64,000 nt of DNA, taken from positions 868,001 through 932,000 of the forward strand of contig CAVZCQ010000004.1 in the NCBI GenBank assembly GCA_963773835.1. Reading direction: 5' to 3'. Below are positions 24,683 to 32,558 of the stretch, piece by piece; position 1 is the first letter of the stretch, and each line of letters opens with the position of its first letter. Under the pieces are notes generated by a model. It saw only the letters and a list, made by a program, of their open reading frames with translations. It had not been told where the DNA came from and did no database searches. Source of the stretch: JOPF136 sp963773835. GTDB taxonomy: Bacteria; Acidobacteriota; Terriglobia; Acidiferrales; UBA7541. Position numbers and translations under genes: made by a program.

Positions 24683-24690
24683 CTACCAAA

Positions 24691-25992
24691 ATGGACAAAT
24701 TCCTGATTACCGGTGGGAAACGCCTGGAGGGGACGGTGGCCGTGAGCGGGGCGAAAAACGCGGCGCTGCCGGCGATGGCCGCGGCGCTGCTGACCGACCA
24801 GCCGGTGGTGCTGCACAATGTTCCACGGGTGCGCGACATCGCGACGATGGGGCGGCTGCTGGGGCACATCCAGGCGGAGGTGCAGATTCCTGAGCGGGGA
24901 GAAGAGAGCGCAGCCGGGAGTGGCGGCGCCACTGGTGCGGTGCGGATCCGCACGGGAATCCTTTCGCACGCGGAAGCTCCGTACGAGCTGGTGCGGACGA
25001 TGCGCGCGTCGGTGCTGGTGCTGGGACCGCTGGTGGCGCGAACGGGCTACGCGCGCGTGTCGCTGCCGGGCGGGTGCGCGATCGGGGCGCGGCCTGTGGA
25101 CCTGCACATCAAAGCGCTGGAGCAGATGGGGGCGGAGATTTCGACGGAGCACGGATACATCGAAGCGCGCGCGCCGGCGGAGAGCGGATTGCGCGGGGCG
25201 CATATCGTGTTCGAAAAAATTACGGTGACGGGAACGGAAAACGTGCTCATGGCCGCGGTGCTGGCCGGGGGCGAATCGCTGCTGGAAAATTGCGCGCGCG
25301 AGCCGGAGGTGTCCGACCTGGCGGCGCTGCTGGTGAAAATGGGGGCCCAAATCGAGGGAGCGGGAACGGCAACCATCCACGTGAAGGGCGTGGGAGAGCT
25401 GGGCGGCGCGGAGCACAGCATCATTCCCGACCGCATCGAGACGGGCACGCTGCTGGCCGCCGCTGCCATCACGGGTGGGAGCGTACGGCTGACGGGCGTT
25501 GAACCGGCGCACGTCGCGGCGGTGGTGGCGAAATTAGGCGAGACGGGGGCTGTGATCCACGAGCCGGAGCCGGGCACGCTGTGCGTCCAGGGGCCGGCAC
25601 AGCCCGGTCCCGCCGATGTGGCGACGCAGGAGTATCCCGGGTTTCCCACGGACATGCAGGCGCAGTACATGGCGCTGGCGACACAGGCGGAGGGGACGTC
25701 CATCATCACCGAAACGATATTCGAGAACCGGTTCCTGCACGCCAGCGAAATAGCACGGATGGGAGCGAATATCGCGATAGAAGGGCGGCGGGCGGTGGTG
25801 CGCGGGCCGTCGCGGCTGACGGGAACGGCGGTGATGGCGTCGGACCTGCGCGCGAGCGCGGGGCTGGTGCTCGCCGCACTGGTGGCGCAGGGCGAGACGC
25901 TGGTGGACCGCGTGTATCACATCGACCGCGGATACGAGCGGATCGAGGAGAAACTGTCGAGCCTCGGCGCTCAGATTCGCCGCGTGACGTAG
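24691..25992 (+). CDS. murA: UDP-N-acetylglucosamine 1-carboxyvinyltransferase
   Basis: A 433-residue EPT-family enzyme performing the first committed step of peptidoglycan synthesis (enolpyruvyl transfer to UDP-GlcNAc). K22-N23 in SGAKNAALP and the catalytic cysteine C129 in LPGGCAIGARPVDLH are intact, so fosfomycin sensitivity of the active site is expected. A short Gly/Ser/Ala insertion lies at about 70-83. C-terminal signatures include TDMQAQYMAL and ENRFLHASEIARMGA. No Shine-Dalgarno is visible; a hairpin lies immediately upstream. The salvage gene murQ precedes it by 100 bp, placing de novo and salvage entry genes side by side. Confidence 0.94.
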   Translation: MDKFLITGGKRLEGTVAVSGAKNAALPAMAAALLTDQPVVLHNVPRVRDIATMGRLLGHIQAEVQIPERGEESAAGSGGATGAVRIRTGILSHAEAPYELVRTMRASVLVLGPLVARTGYARVSLPGGCAIGARPVDLHIKALEQMGAEISTEHGYIEARAPAESGLRGAHIVFEKITVTGTENVLMAAVLAGGESLLENCAREPEVSDLAALLVKMGAQIEGAGTATIHVKGVGELGGAEHSIIPDRIETGTLLAAAAITGGSVRLTGVEPAHVAAVVAKLGETGAVIHEPEPGTLCVQGPAQPGPADVATQEYPGFPTDMQAQYMALATQAEGTSIITETIFENRFLHASEIARMGANIAIEGRRAVVRGPSRLTGTAVMASDLRASAGLVLAALVAQGETLVDRVYHIDRGYERIEEKLSSLGAQIRRVT

Positions 25993-26043
25993 GCGCTGTG
26001 GGTCATCACCCGGCTCAATCCGGGGCGGCAGGATGGGGAGCGG

Positions 26044-26304
26044 TCAGATTTGCTGTCCGGCGGATTCCGAGGAATGGCGTTTCCAGAGGCGTCGTGAACG
26101 CTCCATCTCCCAGTGCTTGCGGTCAGCGTTGGCTTCTTCAATCGAACGGAACTTTTGCACGCCGCGGGGCTGGAGGGATGGACCGGCGAGATCCGCGGAG
26201 AACGCCCAGAGCCAGGCGATGATTCGTTCCAACTCGGGGTCGCCCGGCTTGCGCCACAGTGCGCGCCGGGCCTCGTCCAGAGTGCGAAATCGATAGACGG
26301 GCAT
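26044..26304 (-). CDS. Small conserved hypothetical protein
   Basis: An 86-residue basic, tryptophan-rich soluble protein (MPVYRFRTLDEARRALW...). I chose the ATG at 26304 because AGGAA lies 6 nt upstream; an upstream in-frame start adds only seven residues. There is no membrane segment or metal motif. It is convergent with murA (51 bp gap) and upstream-adjacent to the pnp terminus. I do not recognise the family. Confidence 0.6.
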   Translation of the reverse strand: MPVYRFRTLDEARRALWRKPGDPELERIIAWLWAFSADLAGPSLQPRGVQKFRSIEEANADRKHWEMERSRRLWKRHSSESAGQQI

Positions 26305-26328
26305 GCCAGTTCCTGTTGCCGGCATGGC

Positions 26329-26348
26329 GGCGGGGTTGAAACCCCGCC
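26329..26348. repeat. Dispersed hairpin, TGAA loop
   Basis: GGCGGGGT-TGAA-ACCCCGCC. It lies 14 nt downstream of the pnp stop on the minus strand, so it may protect the pnp transcript end. Confidence 0.6.
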
Positions 26349-26362
26349 CTTCCGGCGGTGCG

Positions 26363-28528
26363 CTATTCCTTCACGGTCTCGGCGTCGGCGGCAGGAGCGG
26401 CAGGCTGTCCGGCTGCCGGGGCGCCGCCCTTGCGCATTTTATCGCGCTGCTCGCGGAGGATGGCTTTTCGCGAGAGGCGGATTTTGTTGCCTTCGATGGC
26501 CAGGACTTTCACCAGCACCTGGTCGCCTTCCTTCAGCTCGTCGCGGACGGCGCGGATGCGCTGCTCGGAGATTTCGCTGATGTGGAGCAGGCCGTCGGTT
26601 CCGGGAAAAATCTCGACAAAGGCGCCGAACTCGGCGATGCGGGTGACAGTGCCGAGATAGGTCTTGCCGATCTCTGCCGTGGCGGTGACTTCGCGGATGA
26701 GGCGCACGGCTTCTTCGCCGGCAGGGCCGTCGGTGGAGAAGACGTGCACCTTGCCGTCGTCCATGACGTCGATCTTGGCGCCGGTGGTTTCGGTGATGGC
26801 GCGGATTTTCTTCCCGCCGGGGCCGATGAGGTCGCGGATCTTGTCCACGGGAATCTGGAGCATGAAGAGGCGCGGGGCGTAGGAGGAAAGCGCCGCGCGG
26901 GGCTCGCCAATGGTTCCGGCCATAATGTCGAGAATTTCCAGGCGGGCTTTGCGGGCCTGGGCCAGGGCCTCGCGCATCATGGCGATGGTCACGCCGCTCA
27001 CCTTGATGTCCATTTGCAGCGCGGTGATGCCCTTGCGCGTGCCGGCAACCTTGAAATCCATGTCGCCGTAATGGTCTTCGGCGCCGGCGATGTCGGTGAG
27101 GATGGCGTACTGCGAGCCTTCGACGACGAGGCCCATGGCGATTCCGGCACAGGGGGCGCGGAGCGGTACGCCCGCGTCGAGCAGAGCGAGAGTGCCGGCG
27201 CAAACAGTGGCCATCGAGGAGGAGCCGTTGGATTCCAGGATGTCGGAAACGATGCGCATGGCGTAGGGGAACGTGTCGTCGCCGGGGAGCAGGCTGGAGA
27301 GGGCGCGTTCGGCGAGAGCACCGTGGCCAACCTCGCGCCGGCCCGGCCCGCGCATGAATTTCACTTCGCCGACGCTGAAGGGCGGGAAATTGTAATGGAG
27401 CATGAAGCGCTTGAAAGTGTCCGACTCGAACAGCAGATCGAGCCGCTGCATGTCCTCTTTGGTGCCGAGAGTGAGCGTGCCGAGGGCCTGGGTCTCGCCG
27501 CGCGTAAACAGGGCCGAGCCGTGGGTGCGCGGCAGCAGGCCGACTTCGCAGGCGATGGAACGGATCTGGTCGAAAGCGCGAGCGTCGGGACGGCGGCGGC
27601 GCTGGAGCATGTCTTCACGGAAATAGCGCTCGCGGAGGCGCTCAAAGGCGCGGGCGGCCAGCTTCTGCTTTTCAGTTTCCCCGGCGGGAATGGTCTCGAA
27701 GATTTCCTTCTTGACGGCGTCCACGCGGGTGTAGCTTTCCTTTTTCGGATACTTCGCCGTGTCCAGGGAATCGTGGAGCCGCTCGCCCCACTTGGACTCG
27801 ATTTCCTTGTAGAGGGCTTCGTCGAAGGCGGGCGGGGCCACCTGAACTTTTTTCAAATTCAGCATGCCATACAGCTCGCGGATGGCGGCGACGATGCGGC
27901 GGGCCTCCCCGTGGCCGAATTCGAGAGCGTCGGCGACGGTGTCTTCGCTGACTTCGAGCGCGCCGGCCTCGACCATGACGATGGCTTCATTGGAGGCGAC
28001 GACGACGATGTTCAGCAGGCTGGTCTTCTGCTCCTCGACGGTGGGATTGGCCACCAGCTTGCCGTCGATGAGGCCGACGCGCACCGCGGCGATCGGAGCG
28101 TCGAACGGCAGGTCGGAGCAGAAGGCCGCGGCGGAGGCGGCGGTGATGGCCACCACGTCCGGGTCGTTCATGCTGTCGGCGGAGAGAACCATGGCGATAA
28201 CCTGGGTCTCGCGGTTCCAGCCTTCGGGAAACAACGGGCGCAGCGGGCGGTCAATCATGCGCGAGGTAAGGATTTCGCGCTCGGAAGGACGCCCTTCACG
28301 CTTGAAGAACCCTCCGGGAATCTTGCCGGCCGAGTAGGTGTATTCGCGGTAGTCCACGGTGAGGGGGAGAAAATCCTTGTCGGTGAATTTCGAGTCCATA
28401 CAGGCAGCCACCAGCACGACCGTATCGCCATAGCGCGCCCAGATGGCGCCATTGGCCTGTTTGGCCACATGGCCGGTTTCGAGCGTTAGTGTTCGTCCGC
28501 CGAGTTCCAGAGATACCGTGTGATGCAT
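26363..28528 (-). CDS. pnp: Polyribonucleotide nucleotidyltransferase (PNPase)
   Basis: A 721-residue protein with the complete PNPase architecture: a first RNase PH domain (about 10-145), a helical linker, a second catalytic RNase PH domain (about 300-540, with TRGETQALGTLTLGT, AGIAMGLV and DHYGDMDFKVAGT), a KH domain (LIGPGGKKIRAITETTG) and an S1 domain (YLGTVTRIAEFGAFVEIFPG). It degrades RNA from the 3' end with phosphate. AGGA lies 9 nt before the ATG. The upstream gene is rpsO, the classic rpsO-pnp order, with a 277-bp gap containing a stem-loop. The last 30 residues are Ala/Pro-rich. Confidence 0.96.
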   Translation of the reverse strand: MHHTVSLELGGRTLTLETGHVAKQANGAIWARYGDTVVLVAACMDSKFTDKDFLPLTVDYREYTYSAGKIPGGFFKREGRPSEREILTSRMIDRPLRPLFPEGWNRETQVIAMVLSADSMNDPDVVAITAASAAAFCSDLPFDAPIAAVRVGLIDGKLVANPTVEEQKTSLLNIVVVASNEAIVMVEAGALEVSEDTVADALEFGHGEARRIVAAIRELYGMLNLKKVQVAPPAFDEALYKEIESKWGERLHDSLDTAKYPKKESYTRVDAVKKEIFETIPAGETEKQKLAARAFERLRERYFREDMLQRRRRPDARAFDQIRSIACEVGLLPRTHGSALFTRGETQALGTLTLGTKEDMQRLDLLFESDTFKRFMLHYNFPPFSVGEVKFMRGPGRREVGHGALAERALSSLLPGDDTFPYAMRIVSDILESNGSSSMATVCAGTLALLDAGVPLRAPCAGIAMGLVVEGSQYAILTDIAGAEDHYGDMDFKVAGTRKGITALQMDIKVSGVTIAMMREALAQARKARLEILDIMAGTIGEPRAALSSYAPRLFMLQIPVDKIRDLIGPGGKKIRAITETTGAKIDVMDDGKVHVFSTDGPAGEEAVRLIREVTATAEIGKTYLGTVTRIAEFGAFVEIFPGTDGLLHISEISEQRIRAVRDELKEGDQVLVKVLAIEGNKIRLSRKAILREQRDKMRKGGAPAAGQPAAPAADAETVKE

Positions 28529-28688
28529 TTCGTGTTTTCCTTTGGCGGCGGGCCGTCGTCGGGGAGCGTCAGGGGCCGAAGAGGCCGGCTGGGGCTGTCC
28601 GGGGGGCGTGCGCCGCTTGCTTTGCGTTCGTCAGTTCAATGTGACAGGAAGCAGAAAGAAGGAGAGGCGGAGGAAAAAACGCGGGTAT

Positions 28689-28709
28689 CGTCCCCGAAAT
28701 GCGGGGACG
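28689..28709 (-). promoter_or_regulatory. Stem-loop in the rpsO-pnp spacer
   Basis: CGTCCCCG (28689-28696) pairs with CGGGGACG (28702-28709) around a 5-nt loop. By analogy with other rpsO-pnp spacers this could be an rpsO terminator or an RNase III processing and PNPase autoregulation site. The analogy is positional only. Confidence 0.4.
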
Positions 28710-28805
28710 CCTCGGATTACACTTCCGTCCCCTTGCCTGTGGGCCAGCGGAGGTGTGAAGGAAGCTTGCGGGAGCGCCGTGGAGGCCCCGTCGAGGGGCG
28801 CGCGA

Positions 28806-29069
28806 CTACTTGCGCAGGCTGAGGCGTTCGACAATCTCGCGGTACCGTTCCGGGTCGCGACGATTCAGGTAATCCAGCAGCCGACGGCGCTTGTTCACCA
28901 TCATGATGAGCCCGCGCCGCGATGCGTGATCTTTTCCGTGGGATTTGAGGTGGGCTGTCAGATAATTGATGCGTTCACTGAGCAGCGCGATCTGGACTTC
29001 GGGAGACCCTGTGTCCTTGGCATGTTGCCTATACTGCTCAATCAAAGCGACCTTCGCATCCATCAACAT
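28806..29069 (-). CDS. rpsO: 30S ribosomal protein S15
   Basis: An 87-residue protein matching S15 throughout: QHAKDTGSPEVQIALLSERI, LTAHLKSHGKDHASRRGL and KRRRLLDYLNRRDPERY. S15 binds 16S rRNA early in 30S assembly. I chose the ATG at 29069 because GGGGAGGGGGC precedes it; a second ATG two codons later (29063) is possible. It lies upstream of pnp on the same strand. Confidence 0.96.
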   Translation of the reverse strand: MLMDAKVALIEQYRQHAKDTGSPEVQIALLSERINYLTAHLKSHGKDHASRRGLIMMVNKRRRLLDYLNRRDPERYREIVERLSLRK

Positions 29070-29135
29070 GCCCCCTCCCCATGAACCGAGTGACCCTACT
29101 CTCTCGATTTCTGTTTCTCTCGTCTTTTCAAGTCT

Positions 29136-29161
29136 AGCATAACAGTGCGAAAAGAAAGCAA
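29136..29161 (-). promoter_or_regulatory. Extended -10 promoter for rpsO
   Basis: On the minus strand TGT-TATGCT (the -10 hexamer at 29141-29136) forms an extended -10. TTGCTT (29161-29156) lies 14 nt upstream, too close for an ideal -35. The predicted transcript starts about 60 nt before the rpsO ATG, in one of the few AT-rich patches in the region. Confidence 0.45.
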
Positions 29162-29347
29162 GAGGCAAATGGAAAGTTTTTTGGGGTGGAGGGGGTGGGG
29201 TGCGGGAAGTGGCGAGTGTCGATCGGGCCCTGCTCCATCGCCTCGGCGGCTATCCCGGCAAAGCGTGTCGGGATGCAAAGGGCGAAAAACCCCCTCGCTT
29301 CCGGGGGGCGGATTGATCGTGCGAAGAGAAGACTAAAGTCCGGCGGG

Positions 29348-29368
29348 TCCCGACAGAAAACGTCGGGA
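29348..29368. repeat. Hairpin after folE
   Basis: TCCCGAC-AGAAAAC-GTCGGGA, seven pairs. It lies 23 nt downstream of the folE stop on the minus strand and is a possible transcript end, without a U-tract. Confidence 0.5.
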
Positions 29369-29390
29369 TGCCAAACGCGCAACGCCGGCG

Positions 29391-29990
29391 CTACGGTTTG
29401 CGGCCGATGAGGGAGAGGAACTCGGTGCGGGCGCGCGCGTTTTCGCGGAATTCGCCGAGCATGGCGCTGGTGACGGTCTGGGAGTGCTGTTTTTCCACGC
29501 CGCGCATGGCCATGCACAGGTGCCGCGCTTCGATGACCACGCCCACGCCGCGGGGTTCGAGGTGCTCCATCAGGGCCTGGGCGATCTGGCTGGTGAGGCG
29601 CTCCTGGACCTGCAAGCGGCGGGCGAACATGTTGACCAGCCGGGGAATTTTGCTCAGCCCTACGACTTTCTGATTGGGCAGATAGGCCACGTGGCAGGTG
29701 CCAAAAAACGGCAGCAGGTGATGCTCACACAGGCTGAACACTTCAACGTCCCTGACGATCACCATTTCGTCGTAGGGAACGTCGAACAGGGCGCCATTCA
29801 GCAGCTTCTTGATGTCCTGGTGATAGCCGCTGGTCAGGTGGCGCAGGGCCTTCTCGAATCGTTCGGGCGTATGGCGAAGCCCCTGGCGCTCGGGGTCGTC
29901 GCCGACCAGCGCGAGGATGCGGCGCATGGCGTCGGCGATAGAATCCGTCTTCGGCTCTTTGTCGAGCACTTCTTCAGTGAATTTGGGCAT
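29391..29990 (-). CDS. folE: GTP cyclohydrolase I
   Basis: A 199-residue FolE-type enzyme. The zinc and catalytic region VEVFSLCEHHLLPFFG and the segments GLSKIPRLVNMFARRLQVQE, GVGVVIEARHLCM and MRGVEK carry the Cys/His ligands of the family. It converts GTP to dihydroneopterin triphosphate. I chose the ATG at 29990 because it overlaps the stop of the upstream PTPS gene by one base (TGATG). Upstream of it on the same mRNA are two PTPS paralogues, so the three steps feed one pterin pathway. Confidence 0.94.
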   Translation of the reverse strand: MPKFTEEVLDKEPKTDSIADAMRRILALVGDDPERQGLRHTPERFEKALRHLTSGYHQDIKKLLNGALFDVPYDEMVIVRDVEVFSLCEHHLLPFFGTCHVAYLPNQKVVGLSKIPRLVNMFARRLQVQERLTSQIAQALMEHLEPRGVGVVIEARHLCMAMRGVEKQHSQTVTSAMLGEFRENARARTEFLSLIGRKP

Positions 29991-30439
29991 CAGGCGTTCT
30001 CCCGTGGTTCTCCAGTGTATTCGAAGCTGTTGGCGCCGGTTTCTTCGAGGCCGATGGCTTCCAGGCGCGCGTGCGGATAGGCGCGCAGGCGGTGGAAGAG
30101 CACGCGGCATATATTTTCAGCGGTGGGGACGACCGAACGGAAGGCGGGCACCTGCTCGTTCAGATAGACGTGGTCGAATTCGGCGAGGACGTGGCGCTCG
30201 ATGTAGGCGTCGAGATCGGCGAGGTTGGTAATCATGCCGGTGGCCGGGTCCACTGGGCCGGTGACGGCGACGTCGAGGACGTAGTTGTGGCCGTGGCCGT
30301 GCTCGTTGGCGCATTTGCCGTACACGCGGAGGTTTTCCTGCTGCGGCCAGTCCGGCTGGTGCAGCCGGTGGGAGGCGGAAAACCGGTAGCGGCGATGAAG
30401 GACGACCTTCATCTGCCGTTGTTCGAGCGTGCCGTTCAT
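29990..30439 (-). CDS. 6-pyruvoyl-tetrahydropterin synthase family protein, copy 2
   Basis: A 149-residue PTPS-fold protein. Zinc ligands appear in FSASHRLH and HGHGHNY, and the catalytic Cys is present in GKCANEHGHGHNY. DPATGMITNLADLDAYIERHV and EFDHVYLN complete the fold, with the acidic anchor in GLEETGANSFEY. The motif order is closer to animal PTPS than to the short bacterial QueD. The start at 30439 overlaps the stop of the other PTPS by 4 nt. It may act in tetrahydropterin (biopterin-like) or 7-deazaguanine synthesis. Confidence 0.85.
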   Translation of the reverse strand: MNGTLEQRQMKVVLHRRYRFSASHRLHQPDWPQQENLRVYGKCANEHGHGHNYVLDVAVTGPVDPATGMITNLADLDAYIERHVLAEFDHVYLNEQVPAFRSVVPTAENICRVLFHRLRAYPHARLEAIGLEETGANSFEYTGEPRENA

Positions 30440-30858
30440 TGGCCGTTCCCCATGCAATCGACGAACAGATCCGGTGTCTCGTAGAGGCGGACGCGATGGA
30501 GTCGACCCTGCCCTCGATTATTGATGCGGGGCTCGATCAATTGCCAGATGGTCATGGCGATGGTTTCGGTGGTGGGGATTTTTCCGGCCAGCTCGGGGAC
30601 CTCGTAATTGAGGAAGCGATGGTCCATGCGGTCGAGAATCTCGCGCTGGAGAATGTCCTTCAGCTCTTTGAGATCGAGGACCATCCCGGTACGGGGATCG
30701 GGCTCGCCCGCTACAGTGACCTCCAGAACGTAGTTGTGGCCGTGGCCGTGCGGGTTGTTGCATTTGCCGAAGACGCGGCGATTTTCCTCCGGCGAAAAGT
30801 CCGGGTTGTGGTAGAGGTGCGAGGCGGAAAATTCGACTTTGCGCGTGAGATAGACCAT
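30436..30858 (-). CDS. 6-pyruvoyl-tetrahydropterin synthase family protein, copy 1
   Basis: A 140-residue PTPS-fold protein. FSASHLYHN and GKCNNPHGHGHNY carry the zinc histidines and catalytic Cys. DPRTGMVLDLKELKDIL and RMDHRFLN, and the closing VRLYETPD, strongly recall animal PTPS. It is the first gene of the PTPS-PTPS-folE operon. The two paralogues share only motif-level similarity, so they may have split functions (for example PTPS versus carboxy-tetrahydropterin synthase). Confidence 0.87.
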   Translation of the reverse strand: MVYLTRKVEFSASHLYHNPDFSPEENRRVFGKCNNPHGHGHNYVLEVTVAGEPDPRTGMVLDLKELKDILQREILDRMDHRFLNYEVPELAGKIPTTETIAMTIWQLIEPRINNRGQGRLHRVRLYETPDLFVDCMGNGQ

Positions 30859-30873
30859 TTCGCTGTCCAGGGT

Positions 30874-31890
30874 TCAGGGGCGCACCGGGTACGTGCGGCC
30901 CTTCCAGGCCACGCTTCCCGCGGAGTAGCGGCTGGCGGAGACAACGAGCGCGGCGACATACAGGACGAGTCCCGGCAACCAATATTGGATGCAGGTGAGT
31001 GGGAATCGATGCCGGCTCAGGTCCAGTGCATAGCGCAGCACGGTCAGGACGATGAGTAGCGCGCCGACGAGAGCAGCAGGGGGAAGCCAGAGGCCCAGCG
31101 CGAACATCACTAGCGCCGCCACAGGAACCACGCGGAGCAGCTCCAACGCCGCGGAAGACGGCGTGCCGCCAACGAGGGGATAGAGATTTTTCGTCCAGCC
31201 CTGCCACATTGCAGGGAATGTGGCGTACATGCGCGTCTCGGCGATATCCGAGCCGGGCGCGAAGTAAAGAGCGAGGCCGGCAGCCTTCGCGCGGCGCGCC
31301 AGCGCAACGTCTTCGAGCACTTCGCCCGCGACGGCGCGGTGCCCGCCGATGGCCTGATAGGCTTCGCGGCGAATGAGGAGATACTGGCCGTTGGCAGCGG
31401 CATCGGGCGCGCGAGGGTCGTTCACGCGGAAGTAGGAGAAATGCGCGGCGAGGCGGTTGAAAACGAAGGGAATCATGGCGCGCTCCCACCACGTCTCCAT
31501 GATCTGGCGGGGAGAGAAGGAGAGGAGAACGGCGGAGGAGCCGCGCGCGAGTACGAGCGCGTAGCGTGCCGAGGCGGGCAGATGGCGCACGTCGGCATCC
31601 GTGAACAGCAGCCATTCGGTGCCGGCGTTCTGCGCGCCGGTCCATGCGGCGTGGTTTTTTCCGACCCAGCCGGAGGGCAGCGGGTCTGCTTCGATCACGC
31701 GGAGCTGCGGAATTTCGCCGGCGAGGCGGGAGAGGATTTCGGAGGTGCGGTCGGAGGAGGAGTCGTTGACGACGCGGATTTCGGCGATTTCCGGCTGGGC
31801 AGCGAGGGAACGGATGCAGGCCTCGATGGAGTGCTCCTCGTTGCGAACAGGGACGATGGCGGTGATGACGGGTTGTGTGGCAGCGCGCAT
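30874..31890 (-). CDS. GT2 family glycosyltransferase, membrane-anchored (HpnB/CrtQ-like)
   Basis: A 338-residue protein. The N-terminal GT-A domain has VPVRNEE, a nucleotide-binding VVNDSSSDRT, the metal site FTDADVRH, LPSGWVGKNHA and the catalytic-base region VLEDVALARRAKAAG. Residues about 240-330 hold three to four hydrophobic helices. LPxGWxGK is also found in hopanoid-associated HpnB and carotenoid-type CrtQ enzymes, so a lipid acceptor is plausible. I chose the ATG at 31890 because upstream sequence in that frame runs into the divergent tlpA promoter and does not look coding. It lies 15 nt upstream of the PTPS operon. Confidence 0.82.
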   Translation of the reverse strand: MRAATQPVITAIVPVRNEEHSIEACIRSLAAQPEIAEIRVVNDSSSDRTSEILSRLAGEIPQLRVIEADPLPSGWVGKNHAAWTGAQNAGTEWLLFTDADVRHLPASARYALVLARGSSAVLLSFSPRQIMETWWERAMIPFVFNRLAAHFSYFRVNDPRAPDAAANGQYLLIRREAYQAIGGHRAVAGEVLEDVALARRAKAAGLALYFAPGSDIAETRMYATFPAMWQGWTKNLYPLVGGTPSSAALELLRVVPVAALVMFALGLWLPPAALVGALLIVLTVLRYALDLSRHRFPLTCIQYWLPGLVLYVAALVVSASRYSAGSVAWKGRTYPVRP

Positions 31891-31926
31891 GGGTGGCGAT
31901 TTGCGCCCGTGGGGCGCGGAGATGAC

Positions 31927-31932
31927 TATAAT
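31927..31932 (+). promoter_or_regulatory. -10 box for tlpA
   Basis: A perfect TATAAT in an AT-rich patch (31925-31938) that is unusual for this DNA. No good -35 lies at 16-18 nt (TTGCGC at 31901 gives a 20-nt spacer). The predicted start near 31939 supports the TTG start of tlpA at 31958 over the ATG at 31925. Confidence 0.5.
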
Positions 31933-31957
31933 ATATCCGTTGTCGCGAGGAGATGCG

Positions 31958-32476
31958 TTGAGGAAAGCCATCAATGTGGCGGTGGTGGTGGCGGCGTCCG
32001 CGGTGCTGTGGCTGTTCTTTACGCCCATGTACCGGCAGGGCGAGCCGACAATGGCGGGGAAGAAAGCGCCTGCATTTTCGTTCGAATTGAACGGGAAGCG
32101 GATGCAGCTCTCCGACCTGCGGGGCAAGGTGGTGGTGCTGAACTTCTGGGCCTCGTGGTGCCCGCCGTGCGTGGAGGAGACGCCGTCGCTGAACGGCTTG
32201 CAGGCACTGATTTCGCCGCAGGGCGGTGTGGTGCTGGGAGTGAGCGAGGATGAAAACGAAGCCGCCTACCGGAAGTTTCTGCGGGACCAGAACGTGAGTT
32301 TCCCCACCTGGCGCGACCCCGAACAGAAAGTCAATCTCCAGTACGGCACCACGATTTTTCCGGAGACCTACGTTATCGACCGCGACGGGAAGATCGCACG
32401 GAAAGTGATTGGGCCGCAAAATTGGGACCGCGGCGAGAATTACGCCTTCCTCGAATCGCTGCTGCAGAAGCGGTAG
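31958..32476 (+). CDS. TlpA-type membrane-anchored thioredoxin-like reductase
   Basis: A 172-residue protein with an N-terminal anchor (VAVVVAASAVLWLFF) and a periplasm-facing thioredoxin fold. The active site is WASWCPPC (C68, C71), followed by the AhpC/TSA-like features PSLNGLQAL and a cis-Pro region IFPETYVIDRDG. It probably reduces disulfides, for example in cytochrome c maturation or envelope stress. The start is TTG with GAGGAG 5 nt upstream. Its last 78 bp recur, diverged, at 34526-34603 on the far side of the AbiJ-like islet. Confidence 0.87.
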   Translation: MRKAINVAVVVAASAVLWLFFTPMYRQGEPTMAGKKAPAFSFELNGKRMQLSDLRGKVVVLNFWASWCPPCVEETPSLNGLQALISPQGGVVLGVSEDENEAAYRKFLRDQNVSFPTWRDPEQKVNLQYGTTIFPETYVIDRDGKIARKVIGPQNWDRGENYAFLESLLQKR

Positions 32477-32488
32477 CGCTCGTAGGGC

Positions 32489-32507
32489 GGCGCACGGCCA
32501 GTGCGCC
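32489..32507. repeat. Dispersed hairpin after tlpA
   Basis: GGCGCAC-GGCCA-GTGCGCC, 13 nt downstream of the tlpA stop and at the left edge of the AbiJ-like islet. No U-tract follows. Confidence 0.55.
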
Positions 32508-32558
32508 GGACGCCGAAGCAGTAATATACTCTTGAGGGTATTCAGGCTAGAGGTGCCG

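Larger units (their letters stand above)
29070..29390. other. Gene-free interval upstream of rpsO
   Basis: It contains the rpsO promoter (about 29136-29161), a purine-rich GGGGTGGAGGG tract, and two related imperfect hairpins built on TCCCG(A/G)C...GTCGGGA (about 29252-29273 and 29348-29368), the second just past the folE stop. No coding frame in it looks real. Confidence 0.5.

Noticed and set aside
26303..28489. 728-codon open frame on the plus strand opposite pnp
   Set aside because: It is fully antisense to a strongly conserved PNPase, its protein is low in conserved motifs and Gly/Ala/His-rich, and long antisense frames are expected in GC-rich coding DNA.
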